The notes under the pieces were generated by a model, which saw only the letters and a list, made by a program, of their open reading frames with translations, did not search any database and was not told the DNA's origin. DNA of 5,148 nt from an uncultured Clostridia bacterium (lineage in GTDB: Bacteria; Bacillota; Clostridia; Oscillospirales; Acutalibacteraceae), in the NCBI GenBank assembly GCA_946409885.1, contig CAMJYF010000172.1, forward strand, positions 1-5,148. The letters are read 5' to 3'. The position numbers were made by a program, and so were the translations under genes. Below are positions 1 to 5,145 of this stretch, in pieces (the first letter of the stretch is position 1; every line of letters starts with the position of its first letter).

Positions 1-23
1 CGGTCAGTGCCCGCCCCTACAGG
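1..23. repeat. Possible truncated intergenic repeat at window edge
   Basis: Read on the minus strand, this edge is CCTGTAGGGGCGGGCACTGA followed by CCG. GTAGGGGCGGGC-type strings resemble short palindromic repeats that I recall between genes in Oscillospiraceae-type genomes. Only one arm lies inside the window, so the palindrome cannot be confirmed. It is GC-rich compared with the AT-rich promoter region just after it. The assignment rests on memory of the motif and is tentative. Confidence 0.3.
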
Positions 24-98
24 GTCCACGTCATCTCGCTAAACTACAATTTGCCTCTCAGTTTTCATGTATGAGCCGTAACATATGGGTGAAAAAGA

Positions 99-127
99 TT
101 GATTTTTTGCGGCGCATCGATTATAAT
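99..127 (+). promoter_or_regulatory. Sigma-A promoter of the carboxypeptidase gene
   Basis: TTGATT (99-104) and a perfect TATAAT (122-127) are separated by exactly 17 bases, a near-consensus housekeeping promoter. Transcription should begin near 134, giving a leader of about 27 nt before the ATG at 161. This rules out the in-frame ATG at 71, which lies upstream of the promoter. No operator-like palindrome is evident around it. Confidence 0.85.
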
Positions 128-160
128 AGTGAGGTTAAATCAAAAAAAGGATCAATTGCC

Positions 161-1135
161 ATGAAGATCAAAGAGATCGTTGCCGTGGCGGCGGCGATGG
201 GGATTTTTGTATTTGTGGGGTGCAACTACCACCGGCTGTTTCCGCAGGAGGAAACAACGGTCCCTACGACCGCGACGGAGGCGCCCTCCACAGTGCCGCC
301 GACAACGGAAGAACCCACCACGCTGAAACAGTACGATTTTTCCCAGCTTCGCTATTCCGCCAATTCCGCCGCGGCCGCCTGCTACGACTGCGCGGAACAG
401 CGCTTTTTATACGAAAAGAACGCCTCCGCCCGCATTGCCCCCGCCAGCCTGACCAAGATCGTCACCGTCTGCGTGGCCCTGCAGTACGCCGACCCCTCCG
501 TGGTATACACGGTGGGAGACGAGGTGAACCTGGTGCAGAAGGATTCCAGCCTGTGCTTCATCCGCCCCGGCCATCAGGTGACCCTGTACGACCTGCTGTG
601 CGGGATGCTGCTGGTCTCCGGCAACGACGCCGCCTATACGGTGGCCGTCAACGTGGCGCGCGCCGTTTCCGGGCCCTCGCTGACCGCCCAGGAGGGCGTC
701 GCCTGCTTTGTGGGGCTGATGAACGATTTCGCCCAAGAACACGGCATGACCGACAGCCACTTTGTCAATCCGGAGGGATGGGACGACCCGCAGCAGTACA
801 TGAGCGCGCGTGACATTGCGATAGCGGCCGATTACGCCATGGGCCTTGCCCCGTTCCGGGAGATCATCGCCAAAACTGCCTATCACGCCGCCTTCGTTTC
901 CGGCCAGACCATTGACTGGACCAATTCCAACCAGATGATCGATCCCGCCAGCCCGTTCTTCACCCCCGGCGTGGTGGGCGGCAAGACCGGCACCACGCAG
1001 ACCGCGGGAAAGTGCCTGCTGGCTGTTTTTCAGGACGACGCGCATTCTCTGATTGCCGTTTCCATGGGCAACCCCACGGAGGAGGAGCGCTTTTATTCCG
1101 TAAGAGAGCTGTTCGACACCGTTCTGGCGCAGTGA
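161..1135 (+). CDS. D-alanyl-D-alanine carboxypeptidase, peptidase S11 (DacA/PBP5-type)
   Basis: This 324-aa exported serine peptidase should remove the terminal D-Ala from peptidoglycan pentapeptides outside the membrane. All three penicillin-binding motifs are present: S-L-T-K at 96-99 (nucleophile Ser96, Lys99), S-G-N at 153-155 and K-T-G at 275-277. The N-terminus has basic residues, a hydrophobic stretch (about 6-20) and F-V-G-C ending at Cys21, which may be a lipobox although Phe at -3 is atypical; otherwise it is a signal anchor. A Thr/Pro/Glu-rich linker (about 30-55) joins it to the catalytic domain. Only about 47 residues follow KTG, so the C-terminal beta domain of PBP5-like enzymes is missing. 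The start at 161 is chosen because a promoter ends at 127; the ribosome site AAGG (147-150) is weak. It is monocistronic and converges on the sortase operon. The family is certain, but the exact physiological role is not: such proteins can also act in sporulation or in beta-lactam response. Confidence 0.93.
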   Translation: MKIKEIVAVAAAMGIFVFVGCNYHRLFPQEETTVPTTATEAPSTVPPTTEEPTTLKQYDFSQLRYSANSAAAACYDCAEQRFLYEKNASARIAPASLTKIVTVCVALQYADPSVVYTVGDEVNLVQKDSSLCFIRPGHQVTLYDLLCGMLLVSGNDAAYTVAVNVARAVSGPSLTAQEGVACFVGLMNDFAQEHGMTDSHFVNPEGWDDPQQYMSARDIAIAADYAMGLAPFREIIAKTAYHAAFVSGQTIDWTNSNQMIDPASPFFTPGVVGGKTGTTQTAGKCLLAVFQDDAHSLIAVSMGNPTEEERFYSVRELFDTVLAQ

Positions 1136-1160
1136 TTTGTGGGAATCGGTTCCCTGAAAT

Positions 1161-1212
1161 AAAAACAACCGGTTCATTCTCTCTGAAAACAGAGGATGAA
1201 CCGGTTTGTTTA
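1161..1212. terminator. Bidirectional rho-independent terminator between convergent genes
   Basis: The arms AACCGGTTCAT (1167-1177) and ATGAACCGGTT (1196-1206) are perfectly complementary over 11 bp. Inside them CTCTG-AAAA-CAGAG extends the stem after a small asymmetric bulge. On the plus strand the stem is followed by TGTTTAT, and on the minus strand by GTTTTTATTT, so the minus-strand signal is the stronger. It lies 25 bases after the carboxypeptidase stop and 19 bases beyond the end of the membrane-protein gene, as expected for a shared terminator. Confidence 0.9.
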
Positions 1213-1231
1213 TGCGGATATGCTGTTGCGA

Positions 1232-2122
1232 TCAGTTATCGCTCTCCGCTTTGATCACTTTTTTCCTTTTCTGCCCGATGTAAACGATCAGAACGACGGT
1301 CACGACCAGCAGTACCGCCGCGGCCGCGAAGAACATGAACAGGAAGTGCGAAATGAAAGCGGTGAGAATATAATACAGCGAGTGATACGAAATATTGATC
1401 CTGGTATAAATTCCCGAAACGTACAGCGCGCACGGCCCCGCGAACACGGAGAGCGCAGCCGCGCCGGTCGCGTAAGCCACAAAGCGCAGCCCGCGGTGCG
1501 GATAATGGTGCATGCGGACGCACATCATAGCCAGCACGCCGATCAGCAGCGCCACCAGCAGCATCGCCACCGGCGAGTACCGGGTGAGGTAGGAGTTGAT
1601 TGTGTTGACGTATTCAATACCGATGATTTTGAGCCCGTTGGTATAGATCTCCGCGATATCATTGGCGTACGCCTTCACAACGGCCTCCATATCCACCTCG
1701 GCCAGCTGCTCGTCGCTTTGCGCGTAAAACGCAGTGGCCCTGGTAACGATGCGGTTTTTCAGCTCCGACGTATCGGGTTCCGAATCCTTGATCCCGGCAA
1801 AGGCGTTGCTGATGGCGATCTTTACGTCGCGGGACACTTCCGTCGCCTCGAACACCCCATCCAGAATGGAGGGATCGATACCGGTGGGAAGCGTATAGTC
1901 ATGGGCGCTGTTCTGGATATCCCCCAGAATGATCCCCTGATACGTTTTGTCGGCGGCAAGCTTTTGCAGATTCGACTCCGACAGGGATATCCGCAGGATG
2001 ACCAATACCGACAACAGCACCAGCAGGATGGAGATCAGGAAGGAAAACAGAAGACTGACCAACAGACTCGTTTTCTCCTTGGACAGGTGTTGTTTTTCTT
2101 TTTTATCGCTTTTATCGCTCAT
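1232..2122 (-). CDS. Polytopic membrane protein of unknown function, sortase-linked
   Basis: I do not recognise a named family for this 296-aa protein. It begins with a charged, Lys-rich cytoplasmic segment (1-18) and a strong membrane helix (about 19-44). A soluble, probably extracytoplasmic and mostly helical region follows (about 45-182, no cysteine), then three more helices (about 183-202, 212-236 and 251-282) and a basic tail (QKRKK). A His/Arg-rich loop between helices 2 and 3 (MHHYPHRGLR) probably faces the cytoplasm. The start is supported by GGAAGG (2132-2137), 9 bases upstream. The first 11 bases overlap the sortase gene, implying translational coupling and a shared function. It is the last gene of the operon and is followed by the bidirectional terminator. 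A role as accessory or partner of the sortase or its substrate is inferred from position only; no catalytic motif is visible. Confidence 0.8.
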   Translation of the reverse strand: MSDKSDKKEKQHLSKEKTSLLVSLLFSFLISILLVLLSVLVILRISLSESNLQKLAADKTYQGIILGDIQNSAHDYTLPTGIDPSILDGVFEATEVSRDVKIAISNAFAGIKDSEPDTSELKNRIVTRATAFYAQSDEQLAEVDMEAVVKAYANDIAEIYTNGLKIIGIEYVNTINSYLTRYSPVAMLLVALLIGVLAMMCVRMHHYPHRGLRFVAYATGAAALSVFAGPCALYVSGIYTRINISYHSLYYILTAFISHFLFMFFAAAAVLLVVTVVLIVYIGQKRKKVIKAESDN

Positions 2123-2819
2123 ACTGGCTTGCCTTCCATCTTACGTCGTATCCCGAAATCCGCTTTGCCGTCACCAGCATGCGGTCCGTTCTGCGCCCCA
2201 CGTGCGCCGTAAAGGGATAACAGGTGTACAGGTACAGCGTTTCCTCTTCATCCCCCAGGTGGTCGACCAACAGATCCTCCAGGTCGTTTTCGTCATAGAC
2301 CTTTACCTCCTGCACCTCGTACTCGTACGGGCAGTAGTTGGTATCGATCCTGATCACGTCGCCGGTTTCAATGTTCTGCACCACGTTGAAGAACGTGGAG
2401 TTGTGCCCGGCGATAATGAGGATCCGGCCGAATCCCGGCAGAAAGCTCGCGATATTCTGTCCCGCGCCGTACCGGAGGATCTCCAGGGTGTCGTCCCAGT
2501 ACAGCGGCGCGTTCAGGCCAATCTTTTCACACGAGATGTTGCCGTATTGCGTGCCTGCCGTGGGCAGATCGATCTCTTCGATCCGGATGTAGGATTCCTC
2601 CTCCACAGGCGTCTGCAGCTGATAGGCGGGATCGTAGATGGATTTCAGCTCCGAAGTGAACACGGGAGCGTCCTGCGAGATCGCCAGCCCCGCGGCGGTG
2701 GAGACCATCTGCCACACGGGGATCAGCGCCGCCGTCAGCAGCGCGTACCCGATAACGGTAAACAACACCGGCATAAGTACATATGCCGATGTTGCCAACA
2801 ATGAACGTTTGGTTTTCAT
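2112..2819 (-). CDS. Sortase, class D-like cysteine transpeptidase
   Basis: This 235-aa membrane-anchored transpeptidase should cleave a C-terminal sorting signal and transfer the protein to a cell-wall or other amine acceptor outside the membrane. A basic start (MKTKRS) precedes a signal-anchor helix (about 8-37), then a stalk and the sortase barrel from about 75. The catalytic residues are visible: His139 in I-A-G-H-N, Cys200 in L-Y-T-C-Y-P, and an arginine about 10-13 residues later (Arg210 or Arg213). The Y-T-C-Y-P-F context resembles class D sortases, but class calls need a profile search. It starts 4 bases after the stop of the substrate gene and shows no good ribosome binding site (the preceding bases are CAACTAAGTTA), so translation is probably coupled to that gene. 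Its end overlaps the next gene by 11 bases. The sorting-signal protein directly upstream is the obvious substrate. Confidence 0.93.
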   Translation of the reverse strand: MKTKRSLLATSAYVLMPVLFTVIGYALLTAALIPVWQMVSTAAGLAISQDAPVFTSELKSIYDPAYQLQTPVEEESYIRIEEIDLPTAGTQYGNISCEKIGLNAPLYWDDTLEILRYGAGQNIASFLPGFGRILIIAGHNSTFFNVVQNIETGDVIRIDTNYCPYEYEVQEVKVYDENDLEDLLVDHLGDEEETLYLYTCYPFTAHVGRRTDRMLVTAKRISGYDVRWKASQYER

Positions 2820-2823
2820 TAAC

Positions 2824-3402
2824 TTAGTTGTTGGAAAGAAGATTCTTCTTGGTCACAACAGCCATACCGAACACAAGCGCCACAACCAGAACGGCAGCGA
2901 CAGCATAGGTAGCGGTCATGTCAACGCCAGTCTGCTTGACGATCTTGGCACCGCCGTTGCTGGCCTTATCGGTGTTGGCAGCGCCGTTGCCGTCGGCAGC
3001 GGTGAAGCACACGGTAGCATACAGGGTGTCGGACAGGGAAACGCTGATGCCATACTTGGCGACCAGGCCGTTCACAAGAGCGAGAACGTCAGCAGCCTTA
3101 TCCTTGGCGGCAGCCTTGGTGGTGATGCCGTTGGCCTCTGCATAAGCAACAACCTTATCAATACCAGCAGAAAGATCAGCACAAGCAGCAGCATCCAGAT
3201 CCAACTTCATGAGAGCGCTGGTGGCCTCATTCTTGAACTGCATCGCATGAGCGGGGCTCTTCTCGGCATACTGATCAACAGCAGCGCAGAACTTAACGAG
3301 AAGGGCTTCTTCGTCGGCATTGATGCCGTCAGCCGCAAACGCGGTAGCCGCAAGAGAAAGAACCAGAACTGCTGCTAAGAGAATTGAGACAATTTTTTTC
3401 AT
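2824..3402 (-). CDS. Small secreted surface protein with noncanonical C-terminal sorting signal
   Basis: This 192-aa protein has both ends of a sortase substrate. A signal peptide (1-23) has a KK start, a hydrophobic core and an A-F-A cleavage site. The C-terminus has V-K-Q-T-G-V-D (155-161), a membrane helix (about 163-183) and a Lys-Lys tail (KKNLLSNN). The motif keeps T-G but lacks the Leu-Pro of LPXTG. The mature part is short: an Ala/Lys/Asp-rich, probably helical domain (about 25-115), a more beta-like stretch (about 118-135) and a Gly/Asn/Ala linker before the signal. Three cysteines (39, 74, 132) are present. The ATG at 3402 is chosen because GGAGG (3411-3415) sits 8 bases upstream; the in-frame ATG at 3417 overlaps that site. 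Codon use favours GCT/GCC, GTT and AAG, unlike its neighbours, which suggests high expression. It is the first gene of the operon, next to its likely sortase. The function of the mature domain is unknown. Confidence 0.88.
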   Translation of the reverse strand: MKKIVSILLAAVLVLSLAATAFAADGINADEEALLVKFCAAVDQYAEKSPAHAMQFKNEATSALMKLDLDAAACADLSAGIDKVVAYAEANGITTKAAAKDKAADVLALVNGLVAKYGISVSLSDTLYATVCFTAADGNGAANTDKASNGGAKIVKQTGVDMTATYAVAAVLVVALVFGMAVVTKKNLLSNN

Positions 3403-3420
3403 TTGAAAATCCTCCATTTC

Positions 3421-3434
3421 GCGGCTAACGCCGC
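3421..3434 (-). promoter_or_regulatory. Hairpin just upstream of the substrate gene's ribosome binding site
   Basis: On the transcribed strand the sequence is GCGGC-GTTA-GCCGC, a perfect 5-bp GC stem with a 4-nt loop. It ends 5 bases before the GGAGG at 3415-3411. It could protect the mRNA 5' region or tune ribosome access. An upstream GCGGC copy in the same leader (3489-3493 on the plus strand reads GCCGC) could compete for the same 3' arm, which would make it one half of a switch; that part is speculation. Confidence 0.5.
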
Positions 3435-3554
3435 ATAAAAATTACTTTTTCCATGCGTCTGACAAAAAAACATCTCTGCGCTGAAAAAGCCGCCCACAAT
3501 GGAATGCGATTCTGACCAAAGAAAGTATAAATTACAACTCTTTCCAATCACATT

Positions 3555-3569
3555 TTTTCCACGGGAAAA
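3555..3569. repeat. Inverted repeat in the leader, possible operator or hairpin
   Basis: TTTTCC (3555-3560) and GGAAAA (3564-3569) form a perfect 6-bp dyad around ACG. A second small dyad, CTGATTCAG (3570-3578), directly abuts it. Both lie about 25-45 bases downstream of the predicted transcription start. The position would suit a repressor operator or an RNA hairpin early in the leader. No regulator gene is present in the window. Confidence 0.35.
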
Positions 3570-3607
3570 CTGATTCAGCTAAAACCTTATAGCCAAACGC
3601 TTTACAA

Positions 3608-3636
3608 ACTATAGCACATTAAAACGGAAAAATCAA
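3608..3636 (-). promoter_or_regulatory. Extended -10 sigma-A promoter of the sortase operon
   Basis: On the minus strand TTGATT (3636-3631) and TATAGT (3613-3608) are separated by exactly 17 bases. The -10 is preceded by TGC, giving the extended TG-N form. The -35 hexamer and the spacing are the same as in the carboxypeptidase promoter at 99-127. A strong promoter fits the expression-biased codons of the first gene. Transcription should start near 3601. Confidence 0.8.
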
Positions 3637-3669
3637 TAGGTTTTTTAAAATTTCAGAAAAATTTTTCAT
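3619..3669 (-). CDS. Possible 16-residue small ORF between acyltransferase and sortase operon
   Basis: Directly after the acyltransferase stop codon there is a GGAGG (3681-3685), then 11 A-rich bases and an ATG at 3669. It opens a 16-codon frame, MKNFSEILKNLLIFPF, ending in TAA. The peptide would be short, amphipathic to hydrophobic and Lys-bearing. The frame overlaps the -35 region of the sortase-operon promoter, so it would be translated only from read-through of the acyltransferase transcript. AT-rich spacers easily produce such frames by chance, and the spacing to GGAGG is somewhat long. Confidence 0.15.
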   Translation of the reverse strand: MKNFSEILKNLLIFPF

Positions 3670-3685
3670 ATTTTCTTTTTCCTCC

Positions 3686-5074
3686 TCAGGAAATTTCATC
3701 CAGCAGCTCCCCGATCGTCACACCGGGATCGTCGATACCCCTCATCAGCACCCGCAGCGCGTTGCTGTGCAGCGCCGTGATATGCTCCTTTGTGATGTAG
3801 CTGGTACGGTAGAGATAGTACAGGTCCATGCCGCCATCCTCCAGCGTGGGCACCGCGAACACGTACATGGGCATGATGTATCGGCCCGGGTTGTGGCTGC
3901 GGAAGGTGAAATGGATCCCGTTGGTTTCCGGGAAGGCCAGCGGCAGCCAGGTGAACATCATACAGGAGGGACCCTGGGAGTTGCGGTAGTGGAGGATATC
4001 CATCTGCAGCTTGCGGGCGTGCATATAGGGGAAGTCCGCCCGACGGTACAGCTGCGCCCGCACGCTGAACATGATCTCCAGCGCCTCTTTGAAGGTCTTG
4101 TCCTCCGGGATGACCGTGTGCAGCTGCAGGGGCTGGGCCAGGCAGCCGCTCATGCGCTTTGTCTTCAGCGTGGCCCTTCTGCTGCACATGACGATCTGCA
4201 GCGTGTCGTCCGTGCGGAAATTGATGGAGGAGCAGTGGGTGCGCATGCCCAGCAGCAGCACGTTTTCCGGCGCGTTGTTGGTCTCGCGGCAGAAGTTGAA
4301 AATCTTCTGCGCCTGCTCCGGGGCCACGTGCAGCCGCAGGATATCGCACTTGTCGTGGACCAGGTCGTAGGCGTCCGGCACGCGCAGGTCCGGGTCCTTA
4401 TATTTCTCCCGCTGCTTCAGCAGCAGGTCCGGACCGTGCACCCCGGCGTAAAAGGGCTTGCCGTGGTTGGACCAGTAGTCGATGAAGAACTGCTTGTCCT
4501 TCTCATATTTCTTTTCATTCTTTAAATAGGCAAGGTCGTCTTTGACGGCGTCCTCATAGCGTTCCAGCGGCGGGGGCAGCTCCTTGCCGTTCGCCAGCGC
4601 GTCGTACACGGCGAACAGGTCCGCGTAGAACACCCCGATGCCGATGGCGTCCATAATGATATGGCTGACGTTGAAATAGATGCCGGTGTGCCCCTCGCAG
4701 TTGGTGAAGATGACCATCCGGTAGGTTTCGCCCCGCAGAAAGCGGACGGACTTCTGCGCATCCGCGGAGAGGTACGCCTCCTCCTCTTGCCGGGTGGCGA
4801 AGGCGACCACGGGGATCTCCCTGTCGGGCACGGAGGGCAGAAAGGACTGCTTGATGGAATCCCCCGTGCGGAAGAACCGCAGCCGCAGGCTGTCGTTGCG
4901 CGCCACCTCGATTTTCATCGCGCGTTTCAGCGTGTCGATATCCAGCCTGGTATCCGTCGTGACGGAGGTGGGGATCTGCATCACGTTTTTATGAAGGCTG
5001 AACTTGAACATGTAGTACATGGAATTCTGGGACGGTATCAGGTCATACCGCGTCAGATCGCTTGCTTTTGCCAT
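3686..5074 (-). CDS. Stand-alone condensation-domain-like acyltransferase
   Basis: This 462-aa cytoplasmic protein (no signal peptide or membrane helix) resembles a single condensation domain of the chloramphenicol-acetyltransferase/NRPS C-domain fold. Such domains transfer acyl groups to an amine or alcohol. The core HHxxxDG motif appears as S-H-I-I-M-D-A (137-143): the second, catalytic His (138) and the Asp (142) are kept, while the first His is Ser and the Gly is Ala. An R-N-D-S-L-R-L-R-F segment (59-67) matches the early C-domain motif, and S-G-C-L-A-Q-P-L-Q-L (309-318) the later G-x-F-x-N-x-L-P-L motif. The length fits one C domain, with no adenylation or carrier domain attached. The ATG at 5074 is chosen because AAAGGA (5081-5086) lies 6 bases upstream; a TTG at 5140 would add an implausible Arg-rich tail encoded by a hairpin. 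It is on the same strand as the sortase operon but separated from it by 280 bases and a promoter. The substrate is unknown. Confidence 0.8.
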   Translation of the reverse strand: MAKASDLTRYDLIPSQNSMYYMFKFSLHKNVMQIPTSVTTDTRLDIDTLKRAMKIEVARNDSLRLRFFRTGDSIKQSFLPSVPDREIPVVAFATRQEEEAYLSADAQKSVRFLRGETYRMVIFTNCEGHTGIYFNVSHIIMDAIGIGVFYADLFAVYDALANGKELPPPLERYEDAVKDDLAYLKNEKKYEKDKQFFIDYWSNHGKPFYAGVHGPDLLLKQREKYKDPDLRVPDAYDLVHDKCDILRLHVAPEQAQKIFNFCRETNNAPENVLLLGMRTHCSSINFRTDDTLQIVMCSRRATLKTKRMSGCLAQPLQLHTVIPEDKTFKEALEIMFSVRAQLYRRADFPYMHARKLQMDILHYRNSQGPSCMMFTWLPLAFPETNGIHFTFRSHNPGRYIMPMYVFAVPTLEDGGMDLYYLYRTSYITKEHITALHSNALRVLMRGIDDPGVTIGELLDEIS

Positions 5075-5090
5075 ATAAGATCCTTTCCGG

Positions 5091-5113
5091 GAACGCCGCC
5101 GACGGCGTTTTTT
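5091..5113. other. GC hairpin before the acyltransferase start; terminator-shaped on the plus strand
   Basis: AACGCCG (5092-5098) and CGGCGTT (5103-5109) form a perfect 7-bp stem around CCGA. On the plus strand it runs into six T (5108-5113), which is the form of a rho-independent terminator for rightward transcription. No plus-strand gene precedes it, so it would stop only antisense transcripts of the acyltransferase. On the minus strand it is a 5'-leader hairpin a few bases before the ribosome binding site. Confidence 0.5.
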
Positions 5114-5145
5114 ATACTTCCGTTGCTCATATTTTATCAATTATA
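5111..5145 (-). promoter_or_regulatory. Promoter signals of the acyltransferase gene
   Basis: Two overlapping possibilities are visible on the minus strand. A perfect TATAAT (5145-5140) could be a -10 whose -35 lies beyond the window; it would start transcription near 5133 and include the hairpin in the leader. Alternatively TTGATA (5140-5135), 18 bases and TATAAA (5116-5111) form a complete promoter starting near 5104, inside the hairpin. Both lie at or downstream of the TTG at 5140, which supports translation from 5074. Confidence 0.5.

Larger units (their letters stand above)
3403..3601 (-). promoter_or_regulatory. Long 5' leader of the sortase operon
   Basis: The promoter at 3608-3636 predicts a transcript start near 3601, leaving about 200 nt untranslated before the ATG at 3402. 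The leader is AT-rich with GC islands. It holds an inverted repeat near its start (3555-3569), a GGGCGGC stretch followed by five U (near 3484-3495) and a hairpin next to the ribosome binding site (3421-3434). I see no match to the riboswitch classes I know by sequence, and no clear intrinsic terminator inside. A weaker -10-like TATACT (3524-3529) could mark a second, nearer start, which would shorten the leader. Confidence 0.5.

Noticed and set aside
71..160. Upstream ATG that would lengthen the carboxypeptidase by 30 residues
   Set aside because: A near-consensus promoter (99-127) lies inside this extension, and the ATG at 161 begins a proper export signal.
1141..1154. Small palindrome GGGAA-TCGG-TTCCC after the carboxypeptidase
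   Set aside because: The stem is only 5 bp with no T tract; the strong terminator directly after it explains the region.
2542..2580. L-P-T-A-G inside the sortase and L-P-T-G-I inside the membrane protein as sorting signals
   Set aside because: Neither fits LPXTG in register, and neither is followed by a C-terminal helix and basic tail; the first lies in the normal sortase N-terminal barrel region.
1947..2804. Long plus-strand open frame across the sortase and membrane-protein genes
   Set aside because: It has no ribosome site and a low-complexity Arg/Gln/His/Val composition typical of an antisense shadow; the minus-strand proteins have clear family features.
3403..3417. ATG at 3417 for the surface protein
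   Set aside because: It overlaps the GGAGG that serves the ATG at 3402, and the signal peptide begins naturally with MKK at 3402.
3403..3601. Known riboswitch (for example cyclic di-GMP) in the sortase operon leader
   Set aside because: I could not find the conserved core of any class I can recognise by eye; only a covariance-model search could exclude it fully.
3767..4525. Plus-strand open frame across the acyltransferase gene
   Set aside because: It is an antisense shadow of a gene with recognisable condensation motifs on the other strand.
5075..5140. TTG start giving an Arg/Lys-rich N-terminal tail on the acyltransferase
   Set aside because: The tail is the translation of a GC hairpin and promoter-like sequence; the ATG at 5074 has a good ribosome binding site.
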